A DNA stretch of 27,649 nt, taken from the NCBI GenBank assembly GCA_023426625.1, contig JAFAAJ010000175.1:1-27649 (forward strand), given 5' to 3'. The notes below the pieces were generated by a model. That model made no database searches. It was not told where the DNA came from and worked only from the letters and a program-made list of their open reading frames with translations. Source of the DNA: Bacteroidota bacterium (GTDB taxonomy: Bacteria > Bacteroidota > Bacteroidia > Flavobacteriales > Weeksellaceae). Of the stretch, positions 23,924 through 27,649 are shown piece by piece; within the stretch, counting starts at the first letter, position 1, and the number at the start of each line of letters is the position of its first letter. The position numbers were made by a program, and so were the translations under genes.

Positions 23924-24334
23924 TTAAAATTCCAAGCTTAATATTGCCAATTGGTATCCCTGCATTCCGAAACCGGATAGCACTCCGTCTGTACAAGCTG
24001 CAGTCACAGACTTCTGGCGGAATTCCTCTCTTTTATAGATATTACTGATGTGTACCTCAACTTTAGGCTTTTGAATATTCTTTAAACAATCTGCAATAGC
24101 ATAAGAATAATGAGTATAAGCTCCCGGGTTAATGATCACAGCATCAAAATCATCGGTTTGAAGTCTGTCAATGATCTCACCTTCAATATTGGATTGATAA
24201 TATTTTAGTTCATAAGAGGGAAATTCTGATCTTAATTTTTCAAGATAACTTTCCATAGAAGTCGTTCCATAGATTTCAGGTTCCCGGGTACCCAGTAAAT
24301 TGAGATTTGGGCCATTGATGATAAGAATTCTCAT
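23924..24334 (-). CDS. aroQ: Type II 3-dehydroquinate dehydratase
   Basis: Third step of the shikimate pathway: dehydrates 3-dehydroquinate to 3-dehydroshikimate. The 136-residue protein has the flavodoxin-like type II form, unrelated to the larger type I enzyme. It shows INGPNLNLLGTREPEIYG with active-site Arg17 and catalytic Tyr22, QSNIEGEIID (47-56), NPGAYTHYS with Asn69 and His75, and VEVHISN with catalytic-position His95. Length is slightly below the usual 140-150. The gene is convergent with pckA and shares its terminator. It has its own upstream region facing the Fur-family gene. Confidence 0.96.
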   Translation of the reverse strand: MRILIINGPNLNLLGTREPEIYGTTSMESYLEKLRSEFPSYELKYYQSNIEGEIIDRLQTDDFDAVIINPGAYTHYSYAIADCLKNIQKPKVEVHISNIYKREEFRQKSVTAACTDGVLSGFGMQGYQLAILSLEF

Positions 24335-24345
24335 TGAAAAAAATT

Positions 24346-24366
24346 AATCAAATTTAATCAAATTTA
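24346..24366 (-). promoter_or_regulatory. aroQ upstream region: tandem 10-bp repeat with two -7 boxes
   Basis: AATCAAATTT occurs twice in tandem (24346-24355, 24356-24365). On the minus strand each copy gives TAAATTTG, a TAnnTTTG match (24356-24349 and 24366-24359). A TTG (24391-24389) lies 22 bases from the distal box. RNA would start 10-20 bases before the aroQ ATG. Confidence 0.4.
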
Positions 24367-24442
24367 CTTGAGAAACATTCTATTAATTCAAAGTTAATAT
24401 AATGAACAAGACACTTGACTCCTCCAATTCATTTAAAACCCC

Positions 24443-24450
24443 TAACTTTG
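24443..24450 (+). promoter_or_regulatory. Probable -7 box of the Fur-family regulator gene
   Basis: TAACTTTG fits TAnnTTTG, 36 bases before the ATG at 24487. The predicted leader contains TGTTGCA (24463-24469), a sequence found again before the ATPase gene. No good -33 match. Confidence 0.4.
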
Positions 24451-24486
24451 ATAGGATAAGAGTTGTTGCAGCTCATTAAAAGATTC

Positions 24487-24906
24487 ATGAAAAAGGAAAT
24501 CGAAAATAAACTGATCGACAAAAACACCAAGCCAACCAGCATGAGGATTTTGGTGTATGATTTTCTGAGTTCCCAGGAAGCAGCGCTGTCATTATCTGAA
24601 ATTGAAAATTATTTTGATAACGCAGACAGAACCACCATTTACAGAACCCTAAAAACCTTTGAAGAAAAAGGAATTGTTCACAGTATTCAGGAAAATACCA
24701 CCACCAAATATATGCTATGTCATGACGGCTGTGACGAACAAACCCATAAAGACAGGCATTTGCATTTCTATTGTAAGATCTGTAAACAGACAACCTGCAA
24801 AGAAGATATCTCGTTTCCTGCAAATATTCAGTCGAATTTCAGAATTGATGAGATCAGGCTTTTTGCGAAAGGGATTTGTGAGAACTGCCTGGAAAGTTTG
24901 CAATAG
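24487..24906 (+). CDS. Fur-family metal-responsive transcriptional regulator
   Basis: A DNA-binding metal sensor of 139 residues. The N-terminal winged helix includes the recognition helix region NADRTTIYRTLKTFEEKGIV (45-64). The C-terminal dimer domain has HLHFYCKICKQTTC, with His91, His93 and the pair Cys96/Cys99. A second pair, Cys131/Cys134, forms the structural zinc site with it. ATG 24487 is preferred to an in-frame TTG at 24463. The motif set cannot tell zinc (Zur-like) from other metal sensing, but the next gene, 44 bases on, is a metal-exporting ATPase, so a zinc or related divalent metal role is the best inference. Confidence 0.9.
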   Translation: MKKEIENKLIDKNTKPTSMRILVYDFLSSQEAALSLSEIENYFDNADRTTIYRTLKTFEEKGIVHSIQENTTTKYMLCHDGCDEQTHKDRHLHFYCKICKQTTCKEDISFPANIQSNFRIDEIRLFAKGICENCLESLQ

Positions 24907-24934
24907 TGTTGCATGAGCGATAGGGCTACCTTTG
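24899..24934 (+). promoter_or_regulatory. Candidate operator and promoter before the metal ATPase
   Basis: TGCAA (24899-24903), five bases, and TTGCA (24909-24913) form a perfect interrupted palindrome across the stop of the regulator gene. Sixteen bases after its last half lies TACCTTTG (24927-24934), a TAnnTTTG match, 16 bases before the ATPase ATG. A repressor bound there would cover the -33 region. Prediction only. Confidence 0.35.
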
Positions 24935-24950
24935 ATAAAAAAAATCAATT

Positions 24951-26906
24951 ATGGAAGAATGTTGCAGTACAAAACGTCAAAAAGAACATCAACATAGTGA
25001 GGAAAACCACCACGGTCACAACCATTCTCATGAAGTGGGAGAAAAATCTGTATGGCAGATGTTTCTTCCCGCGATCATTTCTTTTGTGTTATTATTGATA
25101 GGGATTGTATTAGATCATTATATACAACCGGACTGGTTTTCCGGGGAAATACGATTGATCTGGTATTTGATATCTTATATTCCGGTAGGATTTCCCGTTC
25201 TGAAAGAGGCCTTCCAAAGCATCATTCATGGAGATGTATTTTCTGAATTTTTCCTAATGGGAATTGCAACCATAGGAGCATTTACGATAGGAGAGTATCC
25301 GGAAGGAGTTGCGGTAATGCTTTTTTACTCGGTGGGAGAAATATTTCAGTCAATGGCAGTAACCCGGGCAAAAAGTAATATTAAAGCATTGCTGGATCAG
25401 CGTCCCGATGAAGTTACCATCATAAAAGACGGAAAACCACAAACGGTAAAAGCAGAAACAGTAAACATCGGTGAGATCATTCAGTTAAAATCAGGTGAAA
25501 AGCTGGGATTGGACGGTGAGTTGTTATCTGAAACAGCCTCTTTCAACACCGCTGCGCTTACCGGAGAAAGTCAACCGGATACAAAGAAAAAAGGAGAAAT
25601 CGTTTTAGCAGGAATGATCAATCTGAATACTGTTTCGCAGGTGAAAGTTACTACGGCTTATAAAGACAGTAAGCTGAGTAAAATTCTGGAATTGGTTCAG
25701 AATGCAACAGCTCAGAAAGCACCTACTGAACTCTTCATCAGGAAATTTGCAAAAGTGTACACTCCGATCGTAGTATTCTTATCTATTGGGATAGCATTTC
25801 TGCCCTACTTTTTTGTAGAAGGTTATCAATTCAGGGACTGGCTGTATCGGGCTTTGATCTTTCTGGTGATCTCATGTCCTTGTGCTTTAGTTATTTCTAT
25901 TCCGTTGGGATATTTTGGTGGAATCGGAGCTGGAAGCCGTAATGGAATTCTGTTTAAAGGAAGTAATTTTCTGGATGTTTTAGCCAATGTTCAAAATATC
26001 GTAATGGATAAAACCGGAACAATGACAGAAGGTGTTTTTCAGGTTCAGGAAACGTATTTTGAAGAGGGTTTTGATAAAAATGAAATATTGAAACTGGTTA
26101 ATGCTCTGGAAAGTAAGAGTACTCATCCAGTAGCGACAGCAATTCACAATTATGCAGGTGAAATAGACCATTCCATAGTTTTGGAAAATACAGAAGAAAT
26201 TGCCGGACACGGTTTAAGAGCAACAGTTAACGGAAAAGAATTATTGGTAGGTAACTTCAAGTTATTGGATCAATTCCATATCAAATATGATGTTGAACCT
26301 GAAAATACGGTATTTACATTGATTGCTGTAGCTTATGACAAAAAATTCGCAGGTTATCTCACGATTGCAGATTCCATTAAAGAAGATTCACCGGTCACCA
26401 TTAATAAATTGAAAGCATTGCATGTGAAACCGACAATGTTGAGCGGAGATAAATCTTCCGTGGTAAAATACGTAGCTGATACATTAGGAATTGAAAATGC
26501 TTATGGAGATCTGCTTCCCGAAGACAAAGTAAATAAGGTAAAAGAAATTAAAGCCAGAAATCAAACGGTTGCTTTTGTAGGAGATGGTGTGAATGATGCT
26601 CCGGTGGTTGCATTAAGTGATGTAGGAATCGCAATGGGAGGTTTAGGAAGTGATGCAACTATTGAAACAGCCGATGTGGTGATTCAGGATGATAAACCAA
26701 GCAAAATCCCCATGGCGATCAATATCGGGAAGCAGACGAAAAAGATCGTTTGGCAGAATATTATTCTCGCATTTGGCGTAAAAGCTGTTGTGCTGCTTTT
26801 AGGAGCGGGAGGATTGGCAACGATGTGGGAAGCTGTTTTTGCGGATGTGGGTGTAGCGTTGTTGGCTATTCTAAATGCCGTGAGGATTCAGAGAATGAAA
26901 TTTTAA
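24951..26906 (+). CDS. Heavy-metal P1B-type ATPase (Zn/Cd/Co/Pb type) with His-rich N-terminus
   Basis: An inner-membrane pump that exports soft divalent metals. The 651-residue protein holds the transmembrane metal site CPC (309-311, in SCPCALVISIP), the phosphorylated Asp353 in DKTGTMTEG, the P1B-specific HP (His392, THPVATAI), and the hinge GDGVNDAP (544-551). An actuator domain with TGES lies before the CPC helix. The first 33 residues are a short tail with CC and many His (HQHSEENHHGHNHSHE) instead of a ferredoxin-like HMA domain. CPC excludes the CPH copper type, but metal identity is otherwise inferred. It lies 44 bases after the Fur-family gene. Confidence 0.96.
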   Translation: MEECCSTKRQKEHQHSEENHHGHNHSHEVGEKSVWQMFLPAIISFVLLLIGIVLDHYIQPDWFSGEIRLIWYLISYIPVGFPVLKEAFQSIIHGDVFSEFFLMGIATIGAFTIGEYPEGVAVMLFYSVGEIFQSMAVTRAKSNIKALLDQRPDEVTIIKDGKPQTVKAETVNIGEIIQLKSGEKLGLDGELLSETASFNTAALTGESQPDTKKKGEIVLAGMINLNTVSQVKVTTAYKDSKLSKILELVQNATAQKAPTELFIRKFAKVYTPIVVFLSIGIAFLPYFFVEGYQFRDWLYRALIFLVISCPCALVISIPLGYFGGIGAGSRNGILFKGSNFLDVLANVQNIVMDKTGTMTEGVFQVQETYFEEGFDKNEILKLVNALESKSTHPVATAIHNYAGEIDHSIVLENTEEIAGHGLRATVNGKELLVGNFKLLDQFHIKYDVEPENTVFTLIAVAYDKKFAGYLTIADSIKEDSPVTINKLKALHVKPTMLSGDKSSVVKYVADTLGIENAYGDLLPEDKVNKVKEIKARNQTVAFVGDGVNDAPVVALSDVGIAMGGLGSDATIETADVVIQDDKPSKIPMAINIGKQTKKIVWQNIILAFGVKAVVLLLGAGGLATMWEAVFADVGVALLAILNAVRIQRMKF

Positions 26907-26929
26907 AACAAGATTAAAATCATCCATGA

Positions 26930-26955
26930 ATTTCATCATAGTTGAGGGATGAAAT
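26930..26955. repeat. 8-bp inverted repeat between the ATPase and the next gene
   Basis: ATTTCATC (26930-26937) and GATGAAAT (26948-26955) with a ten-base spacer. There is no T-run, so it is a poor intrinsic terminator. It ends 12 bases before a -7 box and could be an operator. Confidence 0.4.
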
Positions 26956-26967
26956 GCCATTGAACAC

Positions 26968-26975
26968 TATATTTG
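26968..26975 (+). promoter_or_regulatory. Probable -7 box of the small Cys-containing protein gene
   Basis: TATATTTG, an exact TAnnTTTG match, 17 bases before the TTG start codon at 26993. A TTG lies 23 bases upstream, longer than the usual spacing. Confidence 0.45.
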
Positions 26976-26992
26976 TAGTATAGAATTAACAC

Positions 26993-27352
26993 TTGAAGTT
27001 TTTCATTTCCATATTCATCATTTTTATGATTGCAGTACGCCCTGTATTGCCATTGGTGAACTATGCCGTTAATTACGAATATATAGTTAAAAACCTTTGC
27101 GAAAACAGGACACAACCTCAATCAACCTGTAAAGGAAAATGTTTCGTTGAAAAGGAACTTGCAAAGACAGAGAAGCAATCCAATTCTACTCAGATCATTA
27201 AGATAGGTGGTCTTGATATTTTTATTTCATGTGATATCATTACATTCCCTGAAGAAAATTCAGAATATATACAGAAAACTTTAGTTTCGAATTATTTTAA
27301 TTTCCATACGTCAGAATACATTTCCAGGATATTTCATCCGCCTCTGGTTTGA
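26993..27352 (+). CDS. Small secreted or membrane protein with CxGKC-type motif, function unknown
   Basis: A 119-residue protein whose first 20 or so residues form a hydrophobic export signal or anchor (MKFFISIFIIFMIAVRPVLP). Then comes NYEYIVKNLCENRTQPQSTC, giving Cys36 and Cys46, followed by KGKCFVEKELAKT with Cys50. This pattern (Cys, about nine residues, Cys-x-Gly-Lys-Cys, then KEL) recurs in small flavobacterial proteins that I recall lying near metal genes, but I know no function. The C-terminus is unrelated to known motifs (ISRIFHPPLV). The start is TTG, placed 17 bases after a -7 box; the first in-frame ATG would remove half the signal. Its place between a metal ATPase and a YHS lipoprotein suggests metal handling; this is inference. 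Confidence 0.75.
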   Translation: MKFFISIFIIFMIAVRPVLPLVNYAVNYEYIVKNLCENRTQPQSTCKGKCFVEKELAKTEKQSNSTQIIKIGGLDIFISCDIITFPEENSEYIQKTLVSNYFNFHTSEYISRIFHPPLV

Positions 27353-27434
27353 TTTAGCCTATTCGGCGATAATTTTTTGATCATAAGATCAGAAATACAC
27401 ATTCATTTTTATTATTAATTAAAATTTTCATTCT

Positions 27435-27649
27435 ATGAAATCTAAAGTTATTTTTACGGCTTTATTATCCGTATCACTATTATCTTGCGCACAGGAAACC
27501 CCTAAGGTGAAACAGAAAAAAAACATGACTTCTGCTAAAGTGAGTCAGAAAAATGGAAAAGTAGTAAACGCAGAAGATCCGATATGTCACATGAAAACAG
27601 CTGATCATTTAAAAGAAACGGCTGTATATAAAGGAAAAACGTATGGCTT
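27435..27649 (+). CDS. YHS-domain lipoprotein, N-terminal part (cut by window edge)
   Basis: Seventy-one residues are visible. A type II signal peptide (MKSKVIFTALLSVSLLSC, lipobox Cys18) is followed by a Lys/Ser-rich linker. The start of a YHS domain then appears: DPICHMKTADHLKETAVYKG and KTYG, where the family has DPVCGM and later Y-x-F-C. The rest, including the second Cys motif, lies beyond the edge. YHS domains are found in metal-ATPases and in stand-alone proteins and are thought to bind metal. It fits the metal-handling genes to its left. The 82 bases before it show no clear promoter. Confidence 0.82.
   Translation, partial: MKSKVIFTALLSVSLLSCAQETPKVKQKKNMTSAKVSQKNGKVVNAEDPICHMKTADHLKETAVYKGKTYG

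Noticed and set aside
24485..24948. Several overlapping frames around the Fur-family gene
   Set aside because: They overlap the clear winged-helix/zinc-site protein and show no recognisable domains.

Overview
The window looks like chromosomal DNA of a flavobacterium close to Chryseobacterium (Bacteroidota, Weeksellaceae). Evidence: AT-rich DNA; many starts preceded by the Bacteroidota -7 box TAnnTTTG, usually without a Shine-Dalgarno sequence; SusC/SusD genes; a type IX secretion sorting domain; and bacillithiol and GYDIA-kinase genes typical of the group. No rRNA, tRNA or CRISPR array was seen. The assignment rests on recognised protein families, not on a database search.

Layout. (1) 1-5630: a divergent promoter region separates ugd (minus strand, cut by the window edge, TTG start) from the transcription/translation operon rimP-nusA-infB, which has a hairpin in its leader and ends in a strong terminator. 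(2) 5631-6796: a graveyard of mobile DNA. An IS3-family orfA remnant abuts the infB terminator. Next to it is a decayed IS256-family element with probable target duplication, a large internal deletion and several -1 frameshifts. A 102-bp MITE-like element sits inside that one. (3) 6926-9571 (minus strand): a subtilisin-like protease carrying a type IX sorting domain, followed by a small secreted protein of unknown function. (4) 9706-14770: a divergent SusC-SusD-lipoprotein operon, probably an outer-membrane uptake system. With the protease next door, oligopeptide uptake is a reasonable guess. (5) 14799-22133: housekeeping and envelope genes on the plus strand: a putative porin, bshC (bacillithiol), a protein with four LysM repeats and a periplasmic-binding-like domain, fabD, and a GYDIA-family GHMP kinase. 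(6) 22260-24334: pckA and aroQ, convergent on a shared hairpin terminator. (7) 24443-27649: a metal-handling group: a Fur-family regulator, a P1B-type ATPase with a His-rich tail instead of an HMA domain, a small Cys-containing secreted protein with a TTG start, and the beginning of a YHS-domain lipoprotein.

The most interesting parts are the nested mobile-element remnants, the protease/SusCD locus with an eight-G tract in susC, the LysM/binding-protein fusion, and the metal cluster at the right end with its candidate operator. Nothing here is proven to be a new system; those points are flagged with tests.
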